Below, in pieces: positions 7,583 through 15,270 of a stretch of 25,046 nt of DNA; within the stretch, counting starts at the first letter, position 1; each line of letters starts with the position of its first letter. The position numbers and the translations under genes are program-made. Source of the stretch: Robiginitomaculum sp. (lineage in GTDB: Bacteria; Pseudomonadota; Alphaproteobacteria; Caulobacterales; Maricaulaceae); NCBI GenBank assembly GCA_021647375.1, contig JAKIUV010000040.1, positions 1-25,046 on the forward strand, in the 5' to 3' direction. The notes under the pieces were generated by a model that was not told the DNA's origin, did no database searches, and was given only the letters and a program-made list of their open reading frames with translations.

Positions 7583-8380
7583 TTACCAACCGCTGCAACC
7601 GCCGCCCATACGTGGCCAATTATTGCCGTAACGGGAATAGGCCGTACCGCATCCTCCAGAAGAATATTGGCGCGAATAGGATTGGTAAGAATTTGAGAAA
7701 TTCTGTTGATAGACGGGAACTGGTGTTGGCACCGGATACCGCACATAAATAATCGGACGCACCACCCGGACTTGTTGGTAATGGATCTGCGGAACTACGA
7801 CAGGCGCAGGTCTGTAAACCGGTGCTGGAGCAGCTTTAACTACAGAGTAACAGCCCAGAACCTGAGCGCCACCGGGGTTGTAGACACTGGTCGGGCAAGA
7901 TGTCTCGCTGAGGAATTCATTGCTACCCATGCCTTCAATGCGGTGTTTTGAAATATTGTTGACCGATGTACGAAACGGCACAATTGTGCTGGTTGATGCG
8001 CTAAAGTTCCCGCCTGCATACCGCATGCTCGGGGGTGAAGTATAAACACTTGATGCGAATGTGGAGCCACCTGAAATGCCAATAGAAGAACTGCTGCCGG
8101 AGGTCATGCAATATCCATCTGATGAACGATTGGTACCAGAAGGGCAGGCCGCCGTGTTGGCACTGCCATAACGTGTACTCATGGAGTGGCTGGCATGTGA
8201 GCCAGTGCTGTGCATTCCAGAAGAATGGCTTGTATGGCTAGTTGAACCATATGTGCCCGAACCATAGGTAATGCTCTGGGCGTCAGAGCCTGAATAGGCC
8301 GCAGATCCAGCAAAGGCCGGACTTGCTAATGGTAAAAAACTAACGGCGAGGGCCGCACTTGCTAAATATGAAATACGCAT
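7583..8380 (-). CDS. Secreted Ser/Gly/Tyr-rich protein, paralogue of neighbour (unrecognised)
   Basis: The product is 265 aa with a clear signal peptide (MRISYLASAALAVSFLPLAS, cleavage after AFA at 24). The mature part is low in charge and rich in Ser, Gly, Tyr and His, with scattered cysteines (GYC, two GGC/GGGC near the end). A Pro/Val block VRVVRPIIYVRYPVPTPVPV occupies 204-223, and nearly the same block occurs at the same relative place in the next gene upstream. ATG 8380 was chosen for GGAG 8 nt before it and the signal peptide that starts there; the frame is open to 8440. No known domain recognised. A structural or surface role is only a guess from composition. Confidence 0.75.
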   Translation of the reverse strand: MRISYLASAALAVSFLPLASPAFAGSAAYSGSDAQSITYGSGTYGSTSHTSHSSGMHSTGSHASHSMSTRYGSANTAACPSGTNRSSDGYCMTSGSSSSIGISGGSTFASSVYTSPPSMRYAGGNFSASTSTIVPFRTSVNNISKHRIEGMGSNEFLSETSCPTSVYNPGGAQVLGCYSVVKAAPAPVYRPAPVVVPQIHYQQVRVVRPIIYVRYPVPTPVPVYQQNFSNSYQSYSRQYSSGGCGTAYSRYGNNWPRMGGGCSGW

Positions 8381-8445
8381 AATATCGTCTCCAGAAACTA
8401 AAATTGTACCCAGCCAACAGGATAATTTTGAGGCGGGCAAGGTGC

Positions 8446-8462
8446 TTCCCCCCTTGGGGGAA
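8446..8462. repeat. Small REP-like hairpin (degenerate)
   Basis: TTCCCCC-CTT-GGGGGAA is a perfect 7-bp stem with a 3-nt loop. It lies in the intergenic region 66-82 nt upstream of the 8380 start. It resembles the C-rich half of the palindromic element at 19088-19311 (CTTCCCCC), and may be a fragment of the same repeat type. Confidence 0.4.
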
Positions 8463-8475
8463 ATCTCATGGTGGT

Positions 8476-8517
8476 AATTATCCCGGCTTAAACCTCATTG
8501 TTTAAGCCGGAATAATT
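8476..8517. terminator. Strong hairpin after the second secreted-protein gene
   Basis: CCGGCTTAAAC (8483-8493) pairs perfectly with GTTTAAGCCGG (8500-8510) around a 6-nt loop, and six more pairs extend the stem beyond one mismatch. It starts 4 nt after the stop of the minus-strand gene ending at 8522. The tail is A/T-rich but not a pure U-tract on either strand, so it may be a terminator or an mRNA-stabilising 3' hairpin. Confidence 0.55.
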
Positions 8518-8521
8518 TGAA

Positions 8522-9640
8522 TTAATATGTCCAGCGTCCGCCAGCCATTGGCACTGGTCTTTGGGGCGTTAATCCTTGGGGCATTGCTCTTCGGGACATT
8601 GCTCTGGGCGCTAAAGCTGTTGGCCCGCAAACTGGGCTTGCCGGAACACGCACTGCAACGGGTACAGGTACGGGTTGTGGCACACCGATAACCGGACGGA
8701 CAACATTGACGGTACGGGTTGTTCCAGCCGTACCGGCACGGCGACACAGGATTTGTGTTGCTGGCAGGCCGTCAACAACAGTCGCGCCGGAGGTTTTTTC
8801 CCAATAATCAGGGGTGCCGGGGGTTTTATAGGTGTATGAACCGCCAGAAACATGACCGATGACATTACCACCCATTTGGCGCGGTGCCATAACCGGACGC
8901 GGGCCATTGAACCCGGGGCCGTAAGTACCGTTAACGGTCGTCACAGAGCTAACCCGCTGTTGGGGTACACCGCCGATATGTGTAATCGGTGAACGATCAA
9001 CAATAGAGGTTGGAATATGGGCTATGCCAGGGGTCAAGACATTGTTGCCATATTGGCGCGGCGCGAAATTGGCCGGATTATAGCCACGACCAGTGCGAAT
9101 TTGCACGGGCGCCCGCATGATAGGAGCCTGAACTAAAACTGGGCGCGGCGCAGGAAACACTGGGCGCATAACAGGTCTTGGGGCGGGCATTGGCATGGCA
9201 CCACCAGCGCGGCAATATCCGGTGCTTACCGGGTTGCAACCGCCAGTAAATCCGGTCGGCACATCATTGAGAGCAACTCTAGGGCCATTGGTATAGACGC
9301 GCATGACATTGACGTTCGGCGTGTTTTTGTAGGCGAATGATTTCAAATACCCATAGGGCGCCGTGCTGTAGTTATTCACTGGCGCCCATGGGTCGGCGGC
9401 GACAGCGTGATTTACCACGCCCGCACCACAATTATTCGTTGGCATAACGCCCATAGCCGGACGTTGATTACACGCAGCATTGCGCACGCCTTCATAAGGG
9501 AGAACACTTTGATTGAAACCAGAACTACACACGGCATTACCGCCGCAATTTGACCCAAAGGATCCTGCTAATGCGGTAGCGCTCGCGCCCACCATAAAAA
9601 TGCCGCCTAGCGCAGCAGATACAACCGAATAGACACGCAT
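8522..9640 (-). CDS. Secreted Pro/Val-rich protein, paralogue of neighbour (unrecognised)
   Basis: The product is 372 aa. A signal peptide (MRVYSVVSAALGGIFMVGAS, cleavage near ALA at 26) is followed by a Cys-containing segment, then a Pro/Arg/Val-rich middle (MRPVFPAPRPVLVQAP). TVNVVRPVIGVPQPVPVPVA at 310-329 matches the block in the gene at 7583-8380, and both carry a C...GYC motif before it (here CNPVSTGYC). ATG 9640 was chosen because GGAGAG lies 5 nt before it and the signal peptide begins there; the frame is open to 9730. The two genes look like a diverged tandem duplication. Function unknown; extracellular or envelope location inferred. Confidence 0.75.
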   Translation of the reverse strand: MRVYSVVSAALGGIFMVGASATALAGSFGSNCGGNAVCSSGFNQSVLPYEGVRNAACNQRPAMGVMPTNNCGAGVVNHAVAADPWAPVNNYSTAPYGYLKSFAYKNTPNVNVMRVYTNGPRVALNDVPTGFTGGCNPVSTGYCRAGGAMPMPAPRPVMRPVFPAPRPVLVQAPIMRAPVQIRTGRGYNPANFAPRQYGNNVLTPGIAHIPTSIVDRSPITHIGGVPQQRVSSVTTVNGTYGPGFNGPRPVMAPRQMGGNVIGHVSGGSYTYKTPGTPDYWEKTSGATVVDGLPATQILCRRAGTAGTTRTVNVVRPVIGVPQPVPVPVAVRVPASPVCGPTALAPRAMSRRAMPQGLTPQRPVPMAGGRWTY

Positions 9641-9769
9641 ATGCGCTCTCCCAAAAAACTGGTTCGAACGCACCTCGCGAAGAACCCCACCTAAAATTTC
9701 CAGCCTTGCCTGTTTCAGGTTCAAGGCCACTTTACTCTTATGGACTGAGGGCGGTTCTACTTGTGATAC

Positions 9770-9787
9770 TTAGAGCCAAAGCTCTAA
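9770..9787. other. Hairpin overlapping the SDHAF4 stop codon
   Basis: TTAGAGC-CAAA-GCTCTAA is a perfect 7-bp stem that contains the minus-strand TAG stop at 9784-9786. No U-tract follows, so a terminator role is doubtful. Confidence 0.3.
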
Positions 9788-9987
9788 AAATCATAGGTAA
9801 TGCCGCCGCGTTCCCAATCGCCGAAGCGCGTGGGTTCAGCCCCCTTGGGGCCGGATTTCTCTGGTGGGAGCGGTTTGGTTTTTTGTAAGTCCAGCTCTTG
9901 TTGTCTGCGCTTTGCGGCTTCTTCCAAAGCCCTGCGGGCTGGTGGAGAAAGCGTTTTGCCGGGCGCAGCATGTGGAGGGTTCGTCAT
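9784..9987 (-). CDS. DUF1674 protein, SDHAF4-like succinate dehydrogenase assembly factor
   Basis: The product is 67 aa, ends FGDWERGGITYDF, and has a charged helical middle (ARRALEEAAKRRQQELDLQK). The C-terminal signature ptRfGDWe...YDF is that of Pfam DUF1674, the bacterial counterpart of mitochondrial SDHAF4, which binds FAD-loaded SdhA and protects it during succinate dehydrogenase assembly (family knowledge). ATG 9987 is preferred over TTG 9990 because AGGAGG stands exactly 5 nt before it. It acts in the cytoplasm. sdh genes are not in the window, so it stands alone. Confidence 0.88.
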   Translation of the reverse strand: MTNPPHAAPGKTLSPPARRALEEAAKRRQQELDLQKTKPLPPEKSGPKGAEPTRFGDWERGGITYDF

Positions 9988-10308
9988 CAAAGCCTCCTAA
10001 AAGCCGTTTACATTACCAAACCAAAGCCACAGATTAAACCAAGCCAAGGTTTTGACAAGACCAAATACAAAGTCCCGCCACGGCACAAGTTCTACGCCAT
10101 AAGGGCTAAAATATAATTAAACGCCTGTTAGGGGCGGGTTAAGCATGGTTGTTAGGGGCAGGGTAAGGATTGCCGCGTCTGTAAACTACATATTGCGCCG
10201 CCTTTTTTGTTTGGCTCGGTATGAATTTTGCATGGAAGTTGGGCATTGCAAGCCTTGACCATTTAAGTTTATATACGGCATGTCGGGGCTAAGACTATCA
10301 AGGGAAAT
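9988..10308. other. Intergenic region between divergent SDHAF4 and sigma-factor genes
   Basis: No convincing gene is seen in these 321 bases. The region must hold the promoters of the minus-strand SDHAF4 gene and of the plus-strand sigma factor. It contains a pair of 17-bp imperfect direct repeats (10127-10143 and 10151-10167, start to start 24 bp) with the core GTTAGGGGC. A TTGACC at 10255-10260 lacks a well-spaced -10. Confidence 0.6.
10127..10167 (+). repeat. Direct repeat GTTAGGGGC...TAAG, two copies
   Basis: The copies at 10127-10143 and 10151-10167 differ at about 2-3 positions and are spaced 24 bp apart start to start. They lie about 140-180 nt upstream of the sigma-factor gene and could be protein-binding sites or a simple duplication. 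Confidence 0.4.
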
Positions 10309-10848
10309 ATGCCAAATACGCAACGCGATATATTGACTGCGGTTTACCTGGAGCAGCGGCCTGCATTGTTACGGTTTTTGTGTGCGCGTTTGCGTAACCC
10401 GGAACGAGCAGAGGACGTGTTGCAGGATGTGTACTTAAAGCTTACGCGAACAAATTTACCGCCCCTTATTGATAACCCGTCCGGGTTTTTATTCCGGATG
10501 GCGTCAAACCTCGCCCTTGATCATATCCGTAAAGGCAAACGGGCGCGCTTGCGCGACCAGGCTTGGAGTGATTTAAACAGTGAAAAATCCGGAAGTCAGT
10601 TTCGTGCGGATATACCCCATGCTGATGATGCTTTGATCGCGAAGGAACGGTTAGCCGCGCTTAATACACGCTTGCAAACTTTATCACCGAAAGCTCGCGA
10701 AGCGTTTAAGCGTCATAAATTTGAGGGGCAGTCCTATAAACAGGTTGCTGATGAGATGGGCATATCTATTGGTACGGTTGGCAAACATCTGGGCAAGGCA
10801 ATTAAACACATTATGGATGCCGATTTGGGGGACAAAAATTATGGATGA
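10309..10848 (+). CDS. ECF RNA polymerase sigma factor, FecI-like
   Basis: This 179-aa protein has sigma-70 region 2 (about 17-83) with the core-binding stretch PERAEDVLQDVYLKL and the DNA-contacting PSGFLFRMASNLALDHIRK. Region 4 (about 116-168) carries the helix-turn-helix QSYKQVADEMGISIGTVGKH. Its downstream FecR and TonB transducer mark it as an iron-uptake type (FecI group) sigma factor, activated when the outer-membrane receptor binds its ligand. ATG 10309 has AAGGGA 3-4 nt before it. The stop overlaps an 8-nt ATGGATGA that may start a tiny ORF leading to fecR. Confidence 0.93.
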   Translation: MPNTQRDILTAVYLEQRPALLRFLCARLRNPERAEDVLQDVYLKLTRTNLPPLIDNPSGFLFRMASNLALDHIRKGKRARLRDQAWSDLNSEKSGSQFRADIPHADDALIAKERLAALNTRLQTLSPKAREAFKRHKFEGQSYKQVADEMGISIGTVGKHLGKAIKHIMDADLGDKNYG

Positions 10849-10969
10849 TGGGCAAAATAATAAATATTATTGTGGGGGTGTTAACTGCGCAGCGGCGTCA
10901 GTACAGATGAATACAATTGTGTTATGGACAGGGTGTTATGGACATGTGACACAAAGCAGAGGCAAGTAA
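10841..10969 (+). CDS. Possible 42-aa ORF between sigma factor and fecR
   Basis: ATG 10841 overlaps the sigma-factor end by 8 nt, and the frame closes at TAA 10967-10969, one base before the fecR start. GGGGG lies 9 nt upstream. The peptide has three or four cysteines (YYCGGVNC near 10-16, and TGC) and no recognisable domain or signal. The fit between its neighbours suggests translation through the gap. However, a 14-bp direct repeat at 10919-10946 inside it is not a multiple of three, which argues against long-conserved coding. It may be real, a translational bridge or chance. Confidence 0.35.
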   Translation: MDDGQNNKYYCGGVNCAAASVQMNTIVLWTGCYGHVTQSRGK

Positions 10970-10970
10970 A

Positions 10971-12050
10971 ATGAATAAAAAGACCATTATGACAGAGCAA
11001 ATCATGGAGCAAGCGCGCACCTGGTATGTCCGCATGGGTTCTGAACTGGCTGGTGCGGATGATTGGGCGCTCTTTACAGATTGGCTGGAAGAAAGCCCGC
11101 TGCACGTGGATGCCTATGATCAAGTTGAATTGAGTTTATCCGCCATCACAGCGCCCGCTTTGGATCAAGAGCCAGCTTTGGTTCAAGAAAATGCGGTTCA
11201 AGAGAATACGGTTCAAGAGAATACGGTTCAAGAACGGGCTGATAATGTCGTACCGCTTTTCACGAAACCCAATAATATTCCGGAAAACAAAAGCCCGGAT
11301 CAGAGTGTTGCGGACAAGAAAAGACCGAAAATTGTCTGGGCGCGCTATGCTGGCATAGCGGCTCTATTCGTCGCGGCTTTGACGGTGTTTTATTCAAGTA
11401 ATTTCTCCTCTCAGCCGAGACTACAAACCTATGCAACCAATATTGGCGGTCAAGAAGCCATTGTTCTGGAGGACGGCACGCGCATTAACTTGAATACAAA
11501 CACCCAAATTAGCGTCGCAATGACCAAAAAATCAAGAATTGTAACGCTCGCCAGCGGCGAAGCGTTTTTTGATATTGCCAAAGATAAAAAACGGCCATTT
11601 ATAGTCAATGCCAAGGATGTTCGTATAACCGATATTGGCACATCATTTTCCGTATATTCAACTGACACGGCCCTTACCGTTTCTGTTGTGGACGGCATTG
11701 TGGATATGCAGAACGGTGACCAAACAACTCGTGTCATAAAAGGACAACAGGCGGTTCACAATCGCGGGGATAACAATATCGCGCTCCGCGCTATTGATGT
11801 TGAAAATATATCGACGTGGCGGGACGGTGTCCTTATTTTTGAAGATGCGGAGCTTGCAACAATTATTCCAGAGCTAAACCGTTATTTTGAAACGCAAATT
11901 TCATTTTCCGATGAAGATGTTGCTGATTTAACCTTCTCGGGCGTTCTCAATATTAGCGATCAAAGCATGATGCTTGGTTCCATGGAAGCCCTTATGCCGA
12001 TAAAAGCTGAACGTGAGAACGGACAAATTCTACTTTCTAGTAAGAATTAA
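10971..12050 (+). CDS. FecR-type anti-sigma/sigma-regulator
   Basis: This 359-aa inner-membrane protein relays the signal from the TonB transducer to the ECF sigma factor. The cytoplasmic N-terminus has the DUF4880 pattern ARTWYVRMGSELAGADDWAL (15-34) with FTDWLEESPLHVDAYDQVE following. One membrane helix lies at about 124-141. The periplasmic FecR domain (about 150-260) includes VLEDGTRINLNTNTQI and ASGEAFFDI. The C-terminal part (about 288-355) resembles a short STN-like domain. Between the N-domain and the helix is a 5-residue repeat VQENT (71-89). AGAGG lies 8 nt before ATG 10971; ATG 10989 is an alternative. It ends 5 nt before the receptor gene. Confidence 0.93.
   Translation: MNKKTIMTEQIMEQARTWYVRMGSELAGADDWALFTDWLEESPLHVDAYDQVELSLSAITAPALDQEPALVQENAVQENTVQENTVQERADNVVPLFTKPNNIPENKSPDQSVADKKRPKIVWARYAGIAALFVAALTVFYSSNFSSQPRLQTYATNIGGQEAIVLEDGTRINLNTNTQISVAMTKKSRIVTLASGEAFFDIAKDKKRPFIVNAKDVRITDIGTSFSVYSTDTALTVSVVDGIVDMQNGDQTTRVIKGQQAVHNRGDNNIALRAIDVENISTWRDGVLIFEDAELATIIPELNRYFETQISFSDEDVADLTFSGVLNISDQSMMLGSMEALMPIKAERENGQILLSSKN
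11181..11235 (+). repeat. 15-bp tandem repeat inside fecR
   Basis: GTTCAAGAGAATACG occurs at 11196-11210 and 11211-11225, with a variant at 11181-11195 and a partial copy from 11226. It encodes VQEN(A/T) repeats in the cytoplasmic linker. Being in frame, copy-number change would alter linker length only. Confidence 0.85.
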
Positions 12051-12055
12051 ACACT

Positions 12056-14575
12056 ATGATCATGTCGGGTCTTACATCCAATAAATTTCGGTGCCTTAAA
12101 CCATCTGCGCTTTTTGTGGTAGGTGCGTTATTGTGTTTCGCGCCTTATTCAAGTGCATCCGACGCCGTTCCCATAAACCTGCCGGCGCAATCACTGGATA
12201 AAGATATTCGGGATTTGGCGCGCCAAGCCGGGATCACCATTAGCTTTTCCCGCCGCGCCCTCAAAAAGTACCAAAGAGAGGTGTTTTCTGGCTATTACAC
12301 CCCCGCAGAAAGCTTGGAAATCTTACTGAAAGATACAGATTACACCTATCAATTTGTCAATGAAAACACGGTGCGTATATTCAAGAAAAAACGCGTAAAG
12401 TCGGTTCGGCCAAAGCTTGATACAGGCAATGGTGCTGCACCACCGATACCTGTTCCCACAAGAGTTACCCCATCGAGCGCGCAGCTTGGCAGTGATGAAA
12501 TCATAGTCACGGCAAATAAGCGGTCACGCTTCGAAGTTTTGCAATCTGCGCCTTATAGCGCCAGTGTGATTTCAGGCAATATGCTCAAAACATTGGGTGT
12601 AACGGACACGCAATCTCTTTCTTTGCACATTGCAGGCGTCGAGATGACCAATTTAGGTGCGAACCGTAATAAATTATCGGTTCGTGGTATATCGGACGGG
12701 GCGTTTAATGGCCGTGTTCAGGCTACGGTTGGCGTATATTTCAATGATACGCCGATTAACTTTAATGCCCCATATCCTGAAATTCCGCTTATTGATATTG
12801 AAAGCGTAGAGGTCTTGCGCGGTCCTCAAGGGTCTTTGTACGGCGTTGGGTCGATCGGCGGTATTTTCCATGTCACCACGAAAGCGCCCGAACTTGGCGA
12901 AAAAACCGCATGGGTTGAAACCGATGTGTCCATTACCCATGATGGTGGTGTGAATACGGGCTTTATGGGCATGGTGAATGTGCCGCTGGTCAAAGACAAA
13001 TTGGGTGTGCGTGCTGTTGGTTATGTAATTGATAATAGCGGTTATATTGATGATATACGTCTGGGTATTGAGGACGTAAATAGCAATACAATCAGAGGCG
13101 GTCGTGTAAATAGCCTCTGGCAGATTAACCCTGACTGGCAGCTTAGTCTGGGGGCTGCCTATCACGACGTGAATACCAATGACACGCAATATTCGCTGGC
13201 AAGCCTGCCAAGATTACAAAGAGAAAACTACCTTCGAGAACCCCATCATGATGATTTAATTCACGTGCATTTGAACATTGAAGGTGATCAGCAATGGGGC
13301 AAGATAAAATCAACGACCTCGTGGATTAACCGTAATATCGACGACGAATTTGATGCGTCGTTGTCTTTACCAAATAATTTCACCCGGGCGGTCGAGCCAA
13401 CCCAATATTTAGAACACTGGGATATTAATTTTTTCTCTCACGAGACCACTTTTAATATTGATGTCAATGAGAAGCTTGATGTCCTGCTGGGCGGTTTTTT
13501 AACCCACGCCATTATTGATTATGCATCAGAATACAAAATATTGGGGATCGAGACCGGACTAGGGCCTGAGGTTTTGTATGAAGAGGCCAGAAATGACACG
13601 TCAACACATTACGGGGGATTTGTAGAAGTCGACTATGTGCTGAGCGATAAAGTTGAGATGAGTGCCGGCCTGCGCTGGTTTGACGAGCATCTTGATACCA
13701 ACACGCTCGTTAGCAATTTTGAGCAAAATCCCTTAATGATTTCCGGTCGGGAGAAGGACAGCGATTTTCTCCCTAGGTTTAATATCGGGTATCAATTTAC
13801 ACCGGATGCCTATCTTTACGGATTGGCGACCGTTGGCTACCGGGTTGGCGGGATAAATACAGGCAATGCGGTTAATTCTGTTGCTGTTCCTGTTCTTGCG
13901 CCGGGGGAAGATGATGATGAAAACCTATCCATATTTAAATCAGATGTAATTACCATGTATGAAATGGGCGGAAAAACGAAATGGCTTAATAACAAGCTCA
14001 TTGTCAATGCCAGCCTTTTTTATGTGGATTGGAAAAACATTCAAACCGAGCATATACTGGCGGATGGTTTTTCCAGCGTCCTCAATGCTGGCGATGCGAC
14101 CAATTTAGGTTATGATTTCGAGGTGCTGTACCGCCCGAGAGAAAGTTTTGACATTCAGGCTAACCTTACGGTGAACGATCCGGATTTCACCAATATTAAC
14201 CCCGCGCTTGGCTTGAATATTAGCGGCAAACATTTGCCGCGTATTCCCCGCTATTCGGGGGGCATTGTTATGACCTACCGCAAACCCATAACCGCAAATT
14301 GGAACTCCAGTTGGAGTGTTGATTATGCCTATACCGGGTCATCCCAGCTTAGTTTTGCCCCGGCGGATGATTTATCCATGGGCAATAATCATTACCTGAA
14401 TGCCCGCGCTATATTTACCAATGATAAATGGCGGGTTGAAGGGTTTATGAGTAATATTCTGGATGATAAATCCAACACATTTGCCTTTGGAAACCCGTTT
14501 ACATTCCGCCTGCAAAACCATGTCACGCCCCAAAGACCCCGCACTGCGGGTATGCGGGTGCGGCGACAGTTTTAA
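12056..14575 (+). CDS. TonB-dependent transducer (receptor with STN signalling domain)
   Basis: This 839-aa outer-membrane receptor begins with a signal peptide (about 1-35, PYSSAS). The STN signalling domain at about 38-110 contacts FecR in the periplasm. A Pro-rich linker precedes the TonB box DEIIVTA (147-153) and the plug domain (about 160-277, with VEVLRGPQGSLYGVGSIGG). The rest is a 22-strand-type barrel ending in phenylalanine (RVRRQF), as needed for BAM assembly. Ligand unknown: FecIR systems mostly take up iron chelates, but carbohydrate or other ligands are possible. ATG 12056 or 12062 may start it; no clear ribosome binding site, so it may be coupled to fecR. Confidence 0.93.
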   Translation: MIMSGLTSNKFRCLKPSALFVVGALLCFAPYSSASDAVPINLPAQSLDKDIRDLARQAGITISFSRRALKKYQREVFSGYYTPAESLEILLKDTDYTYQFVNENTVRIFKKKRVKSVRPKLDTGNGAAPPIPVPTRVTPSSAQLGSDEIIVTANKRSRFEVLQSAPYSASVISGNMLKTLGVTDTQSLSLHIAGVEMTNLGANRNKLSVRGISDGAFNGRVQATVGVYFNDTPINFNAPYPEIPLIDIESVEVLRGPQGSLYGVGSIGGIFHVTTKAPELGEKTAWVETDVSITHDGGVNTGFMGMVNVPLVKDKLGVRAVGYVIDNSGYIDDIRLGIEDVNSNTIRGGRVNSLWQINPDWQLSLGAAYHDVNTNDTQYSLASLPRLQRENYLREPHHDDLIHVHLNIEGDQQWGKIKSTTSWINRNIDDEFDASLSLPNNFTRAVEPTQYLEHWDINFFSHETTFNIDVNEKLDVLLGGFLTHAIIDYASEYKILGIETGLGPEVLYEEARNDTSTHYGGFVEVDYVLSDKVEMSAGLRWFDEHLDTNTLVSNFEQNPLMISGREKDSDFLPRFNIGYQFTPDAYLYGLATVGYRVGGINTGNAVNSVAVPVLAPGEDDDENLSIFKSDVITMYEMGGKTKWLNNKLIVNASLFYVDWKNIQTEHILADGFSSVLNAGDATNLGYDFEVLYRPRESFDIQANLTVNDPDFTNINPALGLNISGKHLPRIPRYSGGIVMTYRKPITANWNSSWSVDYAYTGSSQLSFAPADDLSMGNNHYLNARAIFTNDKWRVEGFMSNILDDKSNTFAFGNPFTFRLQNHVTPQRPRTAGMRVRRQF

Positions 14576-14673
14576 CGGGCTTTATATAGCGCGGCGATAA
14601 AACGCCTGTTTACTACCGGCATAATTTTATCCAATATTTTATGGCAGTCTCGCGCCCTTGGCGTCGTCTCTAT

Positions 14674-14698
14674 ATTAACGGCAAATTTGCCAGTTAAT
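14674..14698. promoter_or_regulatory. Long palindrome upstream of the small exported protein
   Basis: GGCAAATTTGCC (14680-14691) is a perfect 12-bp palindrome. It is flanked by ATTAAC on the left and, after one extra base, GTTAAT on the right. The whole lies 27-51 nt before the start at 14725, where an operator would be expected. The regulator is unknown. Confidence 0.45.
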
Positions 14699-14724
14699 CA
14701 TTATGAGAACGGGAGACTATTACA

Positions 14725-15228
14725 ATGATAAAACGGATCAAAACCACAGCAGCATTTTTGACATTAACGGCTGGGTTATGCATAGCGCCGCTCGCAAATG
14801 CGCAAGATGCATATCGCAGCAATTTCGCCAGTGGTCAGAATGTTAGCACGACGGCAGGTGTTCATTTAACCGTTCCCTTTGGCGGGGGGAAGTCTGAACG
14901 CGTTCAGGATAGAGCCAGATTTGGTCTCATGTTAAATATGACGCGGGAAAATAATAATGGTGATTTTTACGCCCCCAAACGCGTGGACACAAATTTGCTG
15001 GATTTAGGTATGCAATTTGATGGACGCCCGATGTTGATGATAGCAGGCGAAGATATTTACACGCCTTTATTTGCGCCGCTTAACGCAAAAGCGGATGGCG
15101 GAAACATCACGATTTCTAAAAACATTATATTGTTGGTGGCGGGTGCCGCACTGGCCGTTGGTGCCGCAGTGGCGCTAGCTGGTGGGGACGATAATGATGA
15201 CGACAATGATGGTGATGACAGACGGTAG
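14725..15228 (+). CDS. Small exported protein with C-terminal membrane helix and Asp-rich tail (unrecognised)
   Basis: The product is 167 aa. A signal peptide ends near ANA-Q (26/27). The mature part has a beta-like stretch (GVHLTVPFGG, RARFGLMLNMT) reminiscent of a partial barrel or sandwich. A hydrophobic Ala/Val/Leu helix spans about 134-153 and is followed by GGDDNDDDNDGDDRR, an acidic tail that could bind divalent cations (inference). No known family recognised. GGGAG lies 9 nt before ATG 14725. It is downstream of the TonB transducer, with 149 nt between them including a palindrome, so it may have its own promoter. Confidence 0.75.
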   Translation: MIKRIKTTAAFLTLTAGLCIAPLANAQDAYRSNFASGQNVSTTAGVHLTVPFGGGKSERVQDRARFGLMLNMTRENNNGDFYAPKRVDTNLLDLGMQFDGRPMLMIAGEDIYTPLFAPLNAKADGGNITISKNIILLVAGAALAVGAAVALAGGDDNDDDNDGDDRR

Positions 15229-15270
15229 CATTAAAAAAGCTGGGCATTGTAGACAACAATGGAGAATAAA

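Noticed and set aside
9655..9700. GGTTCGAAC resembling a tRNA T-loop
   Set aside because: No acceptor, D or anticodon stem could be found upstream on the same strand.
10117..10131. Possible CtrA box TTAA-N7-TTAG upstream of the sigma factor
   Set aside because: One mismatch in a short AT-rich motif and far from the start; chance occurrence is likely.
12674..13189. 171-codon open frame on the minus strand inside the TonB receptor gene
   Set aside because: It lies wholly within a clearly coding receptor on the other strand and has no recognisable pattern or ribosome site.
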